A stretch of 36,068 nt of DNA from Thermoclostridium sp. Lineage in GTDB: Bacteria > Bacillota > Clostridia > DSM-8532. Both the position numbers and the translations under genes were made by a program. Below the pieces are notes generated by a model, which saw nothing but the letters and a program-made list of their open reading frames with translations, was not told the origin of the DNA and ran no database searches. The DNA is taken from positions 1 to 36,068 of the forward strand of contig JAGOJH010000024.1 in assembly GCA_017995215.1 (NCBI GenBank). The letters are read 5' to 3'. The stretch's first letter is position 1. Each line of letters begins with the position of its first letter. Shown here piece after piece: positions 15,702-23,114 of the stretch.

Positions 15702-15842
15702 TTACTCTCTTTCACATTTTTGGTTGGCAACGGTGCAGGAAGTTTTGCAGGCCGACTGACAGGATGTCTGGCATTCGCCGCAACCAACCTTTTTCAGATC
15801 CTTGTTTAAAGAATTACCGTTGATAGTCTTTATATGCTTCAT
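15702..15842 (-). CDS. scfA: SCIFF six-cysteine precursor peptide
   Basis: This 46-residue peptide matches the 'six cysteines in forty-five residues' family. The leader is MKHIKTINGNSLNKDLKKVG. The core has cysteines at 21, 24, 28, 32, 36 and 43, with threonine at 37. In the characterised SCIFF peptides the maturase joins Cys32 to Thr37 by a thioether, and both residues are present here at those positions. ATG 15842 is preceded by AAGGAGGTTGTAAT. The longer upstream frame lacks such a site. SCIFF is nearly universal in Clostridia, but its biological role is unsettled. It has its own promoter (15882-15911) and is followed by an attenuating hairpin and scfB. Confidence 0.97.
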   Translation of the reverse strand: MKHIKTINGNSLNKDLKKVGCGECQTSCQSACKTSCTVANQKCERE

Positions 15843-15881
15843 ATTACAACCTCCTTGAAATTGTATATTATGTACCGAGTC

Positions 15882-15911
15882 ATTATAACATAATGAACAA
15901 TGACTGTGCAA
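15882..15911 (-). promoter_or_regulatory. Sigma-A promoter of scfA
   Basis: TTGCAC (15911-15906) and TATAAT (15887-15882) are separated by 18 bases on the minus strand, giving a short leader before scfA. It implies strong expression of the precursor peptide. Confidence 0.8.
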
Positions 15912-16003
15912 TAAGTAAAGCAGCTGCGAGATCCTTCATTTCGTTCAGCAGGCTGCACCTGCTTATTTATGAACAGTAACTGTTGATTTGGGCAGTTTTC
16001 GCT

Positions 16004-16474
16004 TCACGGGCCCCCGGTGTTTTCCATCAACAGAACCTGCATTCCCATATATCGTTTGAGGGCAGATTCGGTTTGGTTTGCCAGGTCATCCAGAAACATC
16101 TTGTACAATGTCGGATTTTCCAGAAGATATTTGGTTTCCAACATGCGTTCACACAATGAACAAAACCGCTTCAGCACCTCTGGATCTTCCAGAACCCTGC
16201 TGTTTCGTTCCCTGGCCAGAATCAGCTTCAGCAGGGAAGGTATCTTCACAAGGTAATTTTCCTCGTTTGCTTCAACCCCCAGCAGCATGGCCAAATCAAT
16301 ATCCAGGCGGCGGATGATCTTCAGCAGGATATCAAGGTTTGGGTTTTTCTTCACTCCGTTTTCAATTTGAGACAGGTAACCTGGAGAAATATCCAACTCC
16401 TGGGCAAAGGAAACCAGAGAAATGTTATTCTCTTCTCTTTTAGCCCTGATGATCTCACCCACTTTTATCTGCAT
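16004..16474 (-). CDS. XRE-family transcriptional regulator
   Basis: The 156-residue protein has an N-terminal helix-turn-helix of the Cro/C1 (HTH_3) type at about 5-60, including ISLVSFAQELDISPGYLSQI, with the second helix and recognition helix clearly aligned. The remaining C-terminal region of about 95 residues is helical and charged and carries no domain I recognise. It is a DNA-binding regulator of unknown targets. The gene lies 52 bases downstream of tyrS on the same strand and could be co-transcribed with it. The scfA promoter lies about 90 bases beyond it, so control of the SCIFF genes is possible but unproven. The ribosome site (GGGAGCGG) is moderate. Confidence 0.88.
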   Translation of the reverse strand: MQIKVGEIIRAKREENNISLVSFAQELDISPGYLSQIENGVKKNPNLDILLKIIRRLDIDLAMLLGVEANEENYLVKIPSLLKLILARERNSRVLEDPEVLKRFCSLCERMLETKYLLENPTLYKMFLDDLANQTESALKRYMGMQVLLMENTGGP

Positions 16475-16526
16475 ATGAACCCGCTCCCGACAACTCTGCT
16501 ATTTCCCGGAACAGTAAACCGAACAG

Positions 16527-17762
16527 CTACCCTTCCAGGATAATCTTATGATATATTTTTTTCCCCTTGCGGATCAATATTTCACCGTTTTGGAACAACG
16601 AAAGCGTGATAATCAGGTTTGGATCCTCCACACGTTCGCCGTTAATATACAGCCCGCCCTGCTGAACAAGCCTGCGGCCTTCACCCTTGGACGGAGCCAG
16701 TGCTGAGTATACCAGTAAATCCAGAATACCCATCCCTTCACCGAAGGTTTGAGAAGGGATCGCAGTAGAGGGGATGTTTTCTGAAGACCCGCCCCCGGCG
16801 AAAAGTGCCCTCGCAGCTTCACGGGCTTTTTGCGCGCTATCTTCACCGTGAACGATTCTCGTGACCTCAAAGGCCAAAACCTCTTTGAGTTCGTTGATTT
16901 TTTCGTTTTGACAGGCTTCGTATTCCCGGATTTGCTCCATGGGAATGAAGGTAAGCAGTTTCAGGCATTTGATCACATCGGCATCATCTATGTTGCGCCA
17001 GTATTGGTAAAACTCGTAGGGAGATGTTTTTTCAGGATCCAGCCAAACAGCTCCTTTTTCAGTCTTGCCCATTTTCTTGCCCTCGCTGGTGGTCAGCAGC
17101 TGGAAGGTCATTCCGTATACTTCCTCCCCTTCCACCCGGCGTACCAGTTCGACGCCACCGAGGATATTACTCCACTGATCATCGCCGCCCAACTCAAAGG
17201 TGCAGTGATAATCCTGATACAGCTTCAAAAAATCATAGCTTTGCATCAGCATATAATTAAATTCGATAAAGGATAGCCCTTTTTCGAGCCTGGATTTAAA
17301 GCATTCTGCTGAAAGCATGCGGTTGACCGAGAAATGAACCCCGATATCCCTTAAAAAATCGACATAATTCAGCTTTAAAAGCCAATCGGCATTATTCACC
17401 ATCAGAGCCTTACCTTCGCTGAAATCGACCAGATTTCGCATCTGCTTTTTAAACTGATCGGCGTTGTGTTGAATTTCTTCCTGGGTCAGCATTTTGCGCA
17501 TGTCAGTCTTGCCGGAGGGGTCGCCCACCATGGCCGTACCACCGCCCAAAATGGCCACAGGCCTGTGACCGGCCTGCTGCATGTGCGACATCACAATCAG
17601 CTGCAGGAAATGCCCCACATGAAGGCTGTCGGCGGTGGGGTCGAAGCCGATATAAAAAGTAATATTTTCCTTCCCTAATATTTCCCGTATTTTTTCCTCG
17701 TGGGTCACCTGGGCGATAAAACCGCGCTCTTTCAGTACATCATAAACATTTGAATTTCCCAA
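16527..17762 (-). CDS. tyrS: Tyrosine--tRNA ligase
   Basis: TyrRS charges tRNA-Tyr with tyrosine. The 411 residues carry the class I aminoacyl-tRNA synthetase features: [17 protein letters not shown] with the HIGH-equivalent HVGH, GDPSGK, QPYD-like [20 protein letters not shown], and [14 protein letters not shown] with the KMSKS-equivalent KMGKT. A C-terminal S4 RNA-binding domain spans about 345-411. The start appears to be TTG; no in-frame ATG exists nearby and an AAAGGAAAGG ribosome site lies upstream. No T-box motif is seen in the leader, although clostridial tyrS genes often have one. It is divergent from the penicillin-binding protein gene. Confidence 0.97.
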   Translation of the reverse strand: MGNSNVYDVLKERGFIAQVTHEEKIREILGKENITFYIGFDPTADSLHVGHFLQLIVMSHMQQAGHRPVAILGGGTAMVGDPSGKTDMRKMLTQEEIQHNADQFKKQMRNLVDFSEGKALMVNNADWLLKLNYVDFLRDIGVHFSVNRMLSAECFKSRLEKGLSFIEFNYMLMQSYDFLKLYQDYHCTFELGGDDQWSNILGGVELVRRVEGEEVYGMTFQLLTTSEGKKMGKTEKGAVWLDPEKTSPYEFYQYWRNIDDADVIKCLKLLTFIPMEQIREYEACQNEKINELKEVLAFEVTRIVHGEDSAQKAREAARALFAGGGSSENIPSTAIPSQTFGEGMGILDLLVYSALAPSKGEGRRLVQQGGLYINGERVEDPNLIITLSLFQNGEILIRKGKKIYHKIILEG

Positions 17763-17792
17763 AACCTGTCCATCCTTTCCTTTTATGCAACC

Positions 17793-17851
17793 AACATGCC
17801 AGCCGGCATGTTTATTCTCTTACTGGTTCTGTTCCTGCATAGCAGAAACAG
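17793..17851 (-). other. Two consecutive hairpins in the tyrS leader
   Basis: In the roughly 95-base tyrS leader, CTGTTTCTGC and GCAGGAACAG form a 10-bp stem with one G-U pair and a 3-base loop (17851-17829). AACATGCC and GGCATGTT form an 8-bp stem with a 4-base loop (17812-17793). Neither is followed by a U-run, so they are not simple terminators. They could stabilise the transcript or affect translation. The rest of the 423-base tyrS-PBP interval holds the promoters listed and nothing else recognised. Confidence 0.5.
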
Positions 17852-17865
17852 CATAATCATTACTA

Positions 17866-17895
17866 ATTATAGCACCAAAAGCAATTGCTTTGCAA
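17866..17895 (-). promoter_or_regulatory. Extended -10 promoter of tyrS with embedded palindrome
   Basis: TGCTATAAT (TATAAT at 17871-17866) is preceded by TTGCAA at 18 bases on the minus strand. The spacer and -35 lie within a duplicated GCAATTGC palindrome (GCAATTGC, AAA, GCAATTGC; about 17881-17899), which could serve as an operator. Confidence 0.7.
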
Positions 17896-18058
17896 TTGCA
17901 ACACACCGCTATATCATGGCAGAGAATATGCTTACCTCAGGATCAAGACAATTAGTCCCTATTACCTATAGAAAATATGACATTACTTCCTCGCTATAAT
18001 GAATTATTCCCTGGAGTTCCAGCTTAAATGAAAAAAAACTTCTGATCCACAGAAATTA

Positions 18059-18067
18059 TGCTATAAT
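18059..18067 (+). promoter_or_regulatory. Extended -10 element upstream of the PBP gene
   Basis: TGCTATAAT gives a consensus -10 (18062-18067) with a TG extension; the -35 is weak. It is about 120 bases upstream of the penicillin-binding protein start. A short hairpin GGAAA GAAC TTTCC followed by TGTTTTTT (18077-18098) lies just after the expected start site and may attenuate. Confidence 0.55.
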
Positions 18068-18185
18068 AGCTTTACGGGAAAGAACTTTCCTGTTTTTTGT
18101 GATGCATTGATCGCTTCAAAGAGCACTTACGCGAACGGTTCCTGGATCATTTTGTCACTATCCGGGTTCCTTTCAGGAGGAAGAT

Positions 18186-20810
18186 ATGAAGTTGAGTTTA
18201 AGCGGTTTATTTAGGCCGAAACCGGGTTCAAGCAGTGAAAGATCTGTTCAAAAGGAAAAGAACAAGTTTAATTTTGGTCATTTGTTTAAACCGAAATCCA
18301 ACAATGGGCAATCTGTTCATCGGGTGAAACGAGAGAAAAAAGTAAAACCGGCCATTTCCGCGCCGAAGAAAAGATCCCCTGTCGTGAATGCCCTGCTCTT
18401 TTCCCTGAAGGTATTATGGGGCGCTTTAAAGCTGATTTTAACCATTATTATCATTGCAGGCTTTATCGGCAGTGGTCTTGTTGCAGGCATGATATATGGA
18501 TATATCGAAACAACCCCCGAGCTAAGCGCCAGTGATTTAACTCCGACAAAGTACAATACTTTTATCTACGATGTTGACGGCAACATTCTTGCCGAGCTGA
18601 AGCAAAATGAAAACCGTGTCTGGATCGAGTTTGCCGAGATCCCTCAGAACCTGATCAACGCGTACATCGCTGTCGAAGACAAGCGCTTCTGGGAGCATAA
18701 GGGCGTAGACTTCCGAAGGTTTCTTAAAAGCACTTATCTCAGCGCTGTCGCCAAATTGAAGGGCGAAGACGATTTGCAGGGCGGCAGTACCCTGACGCAG
18801 CAAATGGTGAAAAATCTGACCGGGAATATGAAACCCACAATAAAAAGAAAGATTCAGGAAATGTGGCAAGCACTCAAGTTGGAACGTGAAGGGCTTTCCA
18901 AGGAAGATATCCTCACCCGTTATATGAATACCATTCCCATGGGCAGTACAATTTATGGTATTGAAACTGCTGCACAGGCTTATTATGGGAAGGACGTTCG
19001 TGACTTGTCCCTTGCGGAATGCGCCAGTCTGGCAGGTATCACCAACTGGCCCACCCGTTACATCCCCAACAGTGAGGAAAACAAGGCGAACAACATGGAA
19101 CGGGCTCACCTCATCCTGGACCTGATGTTCGAGCAGGGAATGATCACAGAAGAAGAGCACACTCAGGCCATGCAGGAGGAGATTGCTTTCACTTTCAATC
19201 CCGGTGCAGGAAAGGTTACACGAAGCAGTATTCAAAGTTATTTTGTTGAAGAAGTGATCAAATCTGTTGTAAAGGACCTAAGCGAGCAAAAAGGCATTAG
19301 TGCGCAAACTGCTGAAGACATGGTATACAACTCAGGCCTGAAAATCTATACAACGCAGGAGAAGAAAGTCCAAAATGCGCTGGATGCGGTTTATATTGAC
19401 GAAACCTTCTTTCCCCAGGTGAACGAGGAAGCGAAGACACGTGAGGAAATTCCCCAGTCCGCAATGGTTGTGATCGACCCTGCCACCGGTGCGGTTCGCG
19501 GGTTGTATGGCGGTAACGGTAAAAAGGAAGGAAGCGTTTTAAACCGGGCCACCGGAATTGAACGGTCTCCAGGTTCCACGATCAAACCCCTTCTCATTTA
19601 TGCGCCTGGCATAGAAACCAATCGTATCACCGCTGCCACCATCATCGACGATGTGGCACAGCATATGCGTCTGAACGACCTGACCATTCCCGAAAAGGAG
19701 CGTCAGCAGATTTATCCGCGAAATGTCGAAAAGAAAAACTTTGGCTTGACAACGGTTCACATGGGGCTTGTCGAATCAAGGAACGTCGTTGCTTCATTGT
19801 TACTGCGTGATTATACGACGTTCAAGGTTGGCCTTTCTTACCTGGAGAAGGTTGGTTTGCCCCGTTGGGAGAATGAAGGCATGATCTCCATGGCCATGGG
19901 CGGCTTTTCAAAGGGCATGAGCCCGCTTCAAATGGCTGCAGCCTATACGGTTTTCGCTTACAAGGGGGTTTACTGGGAACCCTACTTCTATACATCCATC
20001 GAGGATTACGAAGGCAATATGGTTCTTGAAAAGGATCCTAAAGGGACAAAGGTCTATTCCGAGCAAACCGCTTTCATTATGAATGACATCCTTCAGGATG
20101 TGGTTTTAGAGGGAACCGGTGAAGGTAATCTCATCCTGAACAAAAACGGAGAAACCATCCCCACTGCAGGTAAAACCGGAACCGCCGACAGAAGCATTGA
20201 TAAATGGTTCTGCGGTGCCACCCCCTATTATGTGGCATCAACCTGGTATGGCTATGACAACAGCAAGGCTCAGATATCACTGACTTCCGAAGAAACAAAC
20301 AATGCTAAAAAAATCTGGCATTCAGTCATGACAAAGATCCATGAGGACAGGCAGCCCACAAACTTTTTTAGCTCTGTCCCGGCGAAGATCGTAACCCGCA
20401 AGGTTTGCAAGGATTCCGGGAAGCTGGCGACAAGCCTGTGTGAGAAGGATCCAAGAGGTTCCCGTGTTGTTGAAGAATACTTTATTGACGGCACCGAGCC
20501 CGATTATGGCGATACCTGTGACGCCCATTTCAATGCAAAGGTGTGCAGCGCATCGAAGGACATCTATGGCAGACATGTTCTTGCCAATGATTATTGCCCT
20601 GCAGAAACAACAACAGAACAGATTTTGGTTCGCAGGCCTATTGAATACAACCCTGCAATCCCCTCCGATCCATACCCCGAAGACTGGAAATATGGAGTCT
20701 ACGAGGATGTGCACTGTGCGGTCCACATCCAGCCCGTAGAGCCAATGATCATTATTCCGCCTCCCACACCGACACCCGTGCCGTCATACGTACCGTTCAG
20801 GCCATACTAA
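18186..20810 (+). CDS. Class A penicillin-binding protein (bifunctional transglycosylase/transpeptidase)
   Basis: This 874-residue class A PBP polymerises and cross-links peptidoglycan outside the membrane. A basic cytoplasmic tail of about 65 residues contains a duplicated motif (GLFRPKPGSSSE, HLFKPKSNNGQ). One transmembrane helix follows at about 70-105. The GT51 glycosyltransferase domain at about 125-300 has catalytic Glu164 in VEDKRFWEH and QGGSTLTQQMVKN. The transpeptidase domain at about 425-700 has nucleophile Ser464 in SPGSTIK, SRN at 531-533 and KTGT at 663. A cysteine-containing tail ends in a proline-rich stretch (PPPTPTPVPSY). AGGAGG precedes ATG. It stands alone, divergent from tyrS, and ends at a bidirectional terminator. 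Confidence 0.97.
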   Translation: MKLSLSGLFRPKPGSSSERSVQKEKNKFNFGHLFKPKSNNGQSVHRVKREKKVKPAISAPKKRSPVVNALLFSLKVLWGALKLILTIIIIAGFIGSGLVAGMIYGYIETTPELSASDLTPTKYNTFIYDVDGNILAELKQNENRVWIEFAEIPQNLINAYIAVEDKRFWEHKGVDFRRFLKSTYLSAVAKLKGEDDLQGGSTLTQQMVKNLTGNMKPTIKRKIQEMWQALKLEREGLSKEDILTRYMNTIPMGSTIYGIETAAQAYYGKDVRDLSLAECASLAGITNWPTRYIPNSEENKANNMERAHLILDLMFEQGMITEEEHTQAMQEEIAFTFNPGAGKVTRSSIQSYFVEEVIKSVVKDLSEQKGISAQTAEDMVYNSGLKIYTTQEKKVQNALDAVYIDETFFPQVNEEAKTREEIPQSAMVVIDPATGAVRGLYGGNGKKEGSVLNRATGIERSPGSTIKPLLIYAPGIETNRITAATIIDDVAQHMRLNDLTIPEKERQQIYPRNVEKKNFGLTTVHMGLVESRNVVASLLLRDYTTFKVGLSYLEKVGLPRWENEGMISMAMGGFSKGMSPLQMAAAYTVFAYKGVYWEPYFYTSIEDYEGNMVLEKDPKGTKVYSEQTAFIMNDILQDVVLEGTGEGNLILNKNGETIPTAGKTGTADRSIDKWFCGATPYYVASTWYGYDNSKAQISLTSEETNNAKKIWHSVMTKIHEDRQPTNFFSSVPAKIVTRKVCKDSGKLATSLCEKDPRGSRVVEEYFIDGTEPDYGDTCDAHFNAKVCSASKDIYGRHVLANDYCPAETTTEQILVRRPIEYNPAIPSDPYPEDWKYGVYEDVHCAVHIQPVEPMIIIPPPTPTPVPSYVPFRPY

Positions 20811-20826
20811 TCATTATGAACTTAAA

Positions 20827-20866
20827 AAGCACGTATTCACGCATGTTTATGCATGGATACGTGCTT
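20827..20866. terminator. Bidirectional terminator between PBP and spo0A
   Basis: AAGCACGTAT (20827-20836) pairs perfectly with ATACGTGCTT (20857-20866), with additional GCAT/ATGC pairing inside. It is followed by CTTT on the plus strand and by a run of five U on the minus strand, so it can end both convergent genes. Confidence 0.85.
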
Positions 20867-20893
20867 CTTTCATAGCAGGGTGCACTCAATTCG

Positions 20894-21736
20894 CTACTTC
20901 GTTAAATGCATCAGCCGGATTTTATCAGCAATCGTCGCTATAAATTCAGAGTTGGTTGGATGATCGCCCTTTCGGTTTTCAGTGTATGTAAAAAACAGGT
21001 TTAGCTTTTGATTGTTCATCCTTTGCCATACCTTTTGTATGGCACCGCGGATAGCCCTTTCCACCTTGCCGGAGGTTGTGTTGTAGCATTCGGCAATCAT
21101 TGGGTACAGCTCTTTGGTGATCGGGATGAAACCCCTTTCGCTGAGAACCGTTTCAACAATCGCCTTCTGAAGATATCCATACCCGCTTAAATGCGCAGGC
21201 ACACCAATATCCTGAAGCGCTTTGATAACATCAGCCTCTGCGCTGTCGCGAAGGTTGTGCGACCTGGGTTCTTTAGCATAACTTGTGCACGGCAGCTGAA
21301 CCTCCGCAATCTTTTCTTTCTTTTCCTGTTTTCCTCGCCTGTCGGAATCCTGATAAACCTGGAGGATTCTTTTTGGAAGCAAAACCATGTCATAGGGCTT
21401 CAGGATGTAGTATTCAGCCCCGAGGCTTAATGCCTTTTTAATATATTTGTCTTGCCCGATGGCCGTAAGCATGATGATCACCGGTTTTTGCCAGCCATCA
21501 ACCCTTTGAAGCTCTTCCAGTACAGCAATACCATCCTTTTGTGGGATAATCAGATCCAATAACACAATATCTGGTTCTGCTTCAACGATTTCACGTACTG
21601 CAGTTTCCCCATCATAGGCCTTTCCAATAATCTCAAAATCGGAAACCGTTCCCAGGCTTTGTTCCACCTGCTGAATATATTCATCGTTGTCATCCACCAC
21701 ATATACCCTAATCTTTTCACTCACAATTCTCACCAT
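20894..21736 (-). CDS. spo0A: Sporulation transcription factor Spo0A
   Basis: Spo0A is the master response regulator of endospore formation. The 280 residues comprise a receiver domain at about 8-130 with the acidic pocket Asp15-Asp16, phospho-acceptor Asp61 in LLDLIIPQKDG and LTAIGQ. After a charged linker, the Spo0A-specific DNA-binding domain at about 170-280 has GFIPITKELYPMIA and SGKVERAIRGAIQKVW. The start is uncertain: ATG at 21736, GTG one codon later or GTG at codon 5 are all possible, and no strong ribosome site separates them. Unlike many Firmicutes, spoIVB is not next to it; an rRNA methyltransferase gene lies upstream. Spo0A-box-like sites in the upstream region suggest autoregulation. 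Confidence 0.97.
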   Translation of the reverse strand: MVRIVSEKIRVYVVDDNDEYIQQVEQSLGTVSDFEIIGKAYDGETAVREIVEAEPDIVLLDLIIPQKDGIAVLEELQRVDGWQKPVIIMLTAIGQDKYIKKALSLGAEYYILKPYDMVLLPKRILQVYQDSDRRGKQEKKEKIAEVQLPCTSYAKEPRSHNLRDSAEADVIKALQDIGVPAHLSGYGYLQKAIVETVLSERGFIPITKELYPMIAECYNTTSGKVERAIRGAIQKVWQRMNNQKLNLFFTYTENRKGDHPTNSEFIATIADKIRLMHLTK

Positions 21737-21807
21737 ACCCTAATGAATTCGACTATTTCATGATCTCACTGCAGGAACTGATTCCAATGAATAAAGGATT
21801 CTATTCC

Positions 21808-21837
21808 ATTATATTCTATTCTAGTTTGACAAAACAA
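21808..21837 (-). promoter_or_regulatory. Sigma-A-type promoter of spo0A
   Basis: TTGTTT (21837-21832) and TATAAT (21813-21808) are separated by 18 bases on the minus strand, about 70 bases before the spo0A start. A Spo0A-box-like site lies in the spacer. Confidence 0.65.
21823..21833 (-). promoter_or_regulatory. Spo0A-box-like site within the spo0A promoter
   Basis: The minus strand reads TTTGTCAAACT, matching the 0A-box consensus TTTGTCRAAAA at 9 of 11 positions, between the -35 and -10 of the putative promoter. This would suit autorepression or autoregulation. Confidence 0.45.
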
Positions 21838-21842
21838 GACTT

Positions 21843-21853
21843 TCTGTCACAAA
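21843..21853 (+). promoter_or_regulatory. Second Spo0A-box-like site
   Basis: TCTGTCACAAA matches the 0A-box consensus at 9 of 11 positions, on the strand opposite to the first site and 9 bases away. AT-rich sequence raises the chance of random matches. Confidence 0.35.
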
Positions 21854-21904
21854 TTCTAACAAAATTTTCGGATTATTTTGTGAAATGTTTCAAAATGATC
21901 ATTT

Positions 21905-21915
21905 ATAGTCGAAAA
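21905..21915 (+). promoter_or_regulatory. Third Spo0A-box-like site
   Basis: ATAGTCGAAAA matches the 0A-box consensus at 9 of 11 positions, including the conserved GTCGAAAA core. It lies 8 bases beyond the stop of the rRNA methyltransferase gene, about 170 bases upstream of spo0A. Confidence 0.4.
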
Positions 21916-21923
21916 TTTTAGAA

Positions 21924-23060
21924 TTAACGAGGTTTAGGGCCATAATACTGATAGAGATAACAAAGGATTCCTCCATTGTACAATTTCCTCTTTTTATCTG
22001 CCCTCCTTCCGAAATGCTGTTCGAACGCAAGATCTGAGGTAATGACATAGAAAGACCACGTTTCCAGATTTTTTTTGAAGGTATCGGACATCTCTGCGTA
22101 CAAGATGGCATTGTGTGCCTTATCCCCCATCCGTTCCCCGTAAGGCGGGTTTGTCACGACAACACCGTATTCAAAACGCGATGAGGCTTCCTTTACAGGA
22201 CGCACCTGAAAATGGATGGCATGATCCACCTCTGCTTCCCTGGCATGGAACCGGCATGCATCAATTGCATCTTCGTCAAAATCATACCCATATATTTGAA
22301 GCTGCTTTTCCCTGTTTGCCAAATCACAACCTTCCTCAACAGCCTTCTCCCAAAGGGTGGGGCTGACATTCCCCCAATACTGCGCATCAAAGGAACGGTT
22401 CAGGCCTGGTGCCAGGTTCAGTCCCATCATCGCTGCTTCTATAGGGATGGTTCCGGAACCGCAGAAAGGATCCATCAGGGGTTTTTCAGGCGTCCATCTG
22501 CTAATCAGCAGCAGTGCACTGGCGAGGGTCTCCTTCAAAGGTGCTGCTGTGGTTCTCCTTCGATATCCCCGCTTATGAAGCCCATCGCCGGAGGTGTCCA
22601 TGCCCAGGATAACAACATCCTTCAACAGCCAGAATACTACCTTGTATTTCGGACCGGTTTCCGGGAACCGCTCTAAACCATATTTTTTCTTAAGCCTTTC
22701 CACAATGGCTTTTTTGATGATGGACTGACAATCGGAAATACTCATCAGCATAGAACGCACACAGCTGCCAGTAACAGGAAAAACAGCATCAGCCGTCAGC
22801 CAGTCTTCCCATGGCAGTGCCTTTGTACCCTCAAAAAGCTGATCAAAGGTTTTTGCTTTAAATTCGCCCATCTTCAGAAAGACCCTGTCTGCGCAGCGAA
22901 GCCAAAGGTTTGCCCTGCATATGGCTGATACAGGCGCTGTAAAGGTTACCTTTCCGTCCTCGGTAACGCTGTCTTCATATCCCAGATGCTTCAATTCCCT
23001 CGCAACAACAGCCTCCACTCCGAAAACCGCAGTTGCGATCAATTGTACCTTATCTTCCAT
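21924..23060 (-). CDS. THUMP-domain class I SAM-dependent rRNA methyltransferase (RlmL N-terminal half/YpsC type)
   Basis: The 378-residue protein is an RNA methyltransferase that probably modifies 23S rRNA guanosine, as inferred from RlmL homologues. A THUMP RNA-binding domain spans about 45-155. The Rossmann methyltransferase fold that follows has the SAM motif DPFCGSGTIPIEAAMMG (about 215) and catalytic NPPYGERMGD (about 300). ATG 23060 is preferred because GGAAGGG precedes it; the longest frame begins six codons earlier at a TTG. The nucleoside kinase gene lies 54 bases upstream on the same strand, so co-transcription is likely. Confidence 0.93.
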   Translation of the reverse strand: MEDKVQLIATAVFGVEAVVARELKHLGYEDSVTEDGKVTFTAPVSAICRANLWLRCADRVFLKMGEFKAKTFDQLFEGTKALPWEDWLTADAVFPVTGSCVRSMLMSISDCQSIIKKAIVERLKKKYGLERFPETGPKYKVVFWLLKDVVILGMDTSGDGLHKRGYRRRTTAAPLKETLASALLLISRWTPEKPLMDPFCGSGTIPIEAAMMGLNLAPGLNRSFDAQYWGNVSPTLWEKAVEEGCDLANREKQLQIYGYDFDEDAIDACRFHAREAEVDHAIHFQVRPVKEASSRFEYGVVVTNPPYGERMGDKAHNAILYAEMSDTFKKNLETWSFYVITSDLAFEQHFGRRADKKRKLYNGGILCYLYQYYGPKPR

Positions 23061-23114
23061 ATATGCCAACCCTTCCAATTCCGCGTTCTGGCTCCAACAG
23101 CTTTTTCAAACGGG

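Noticed and set aside
17763..18185. T-box riboswitch upstream of tyrS
   Set aside because: No AGGGTGGNACCGCG-type motif or specifier-stem arrangement could be found in the leader; only short hairpins are present.
18537..19235. 232-codon open frame antisense to the penicillin-binding protein gene
   Set aside because: It lies wholly inside the GT51/transpeptidase coding region, which has intact motifs, and the antisense product resembles no family. It is a by-product of codon usage on the other strand.
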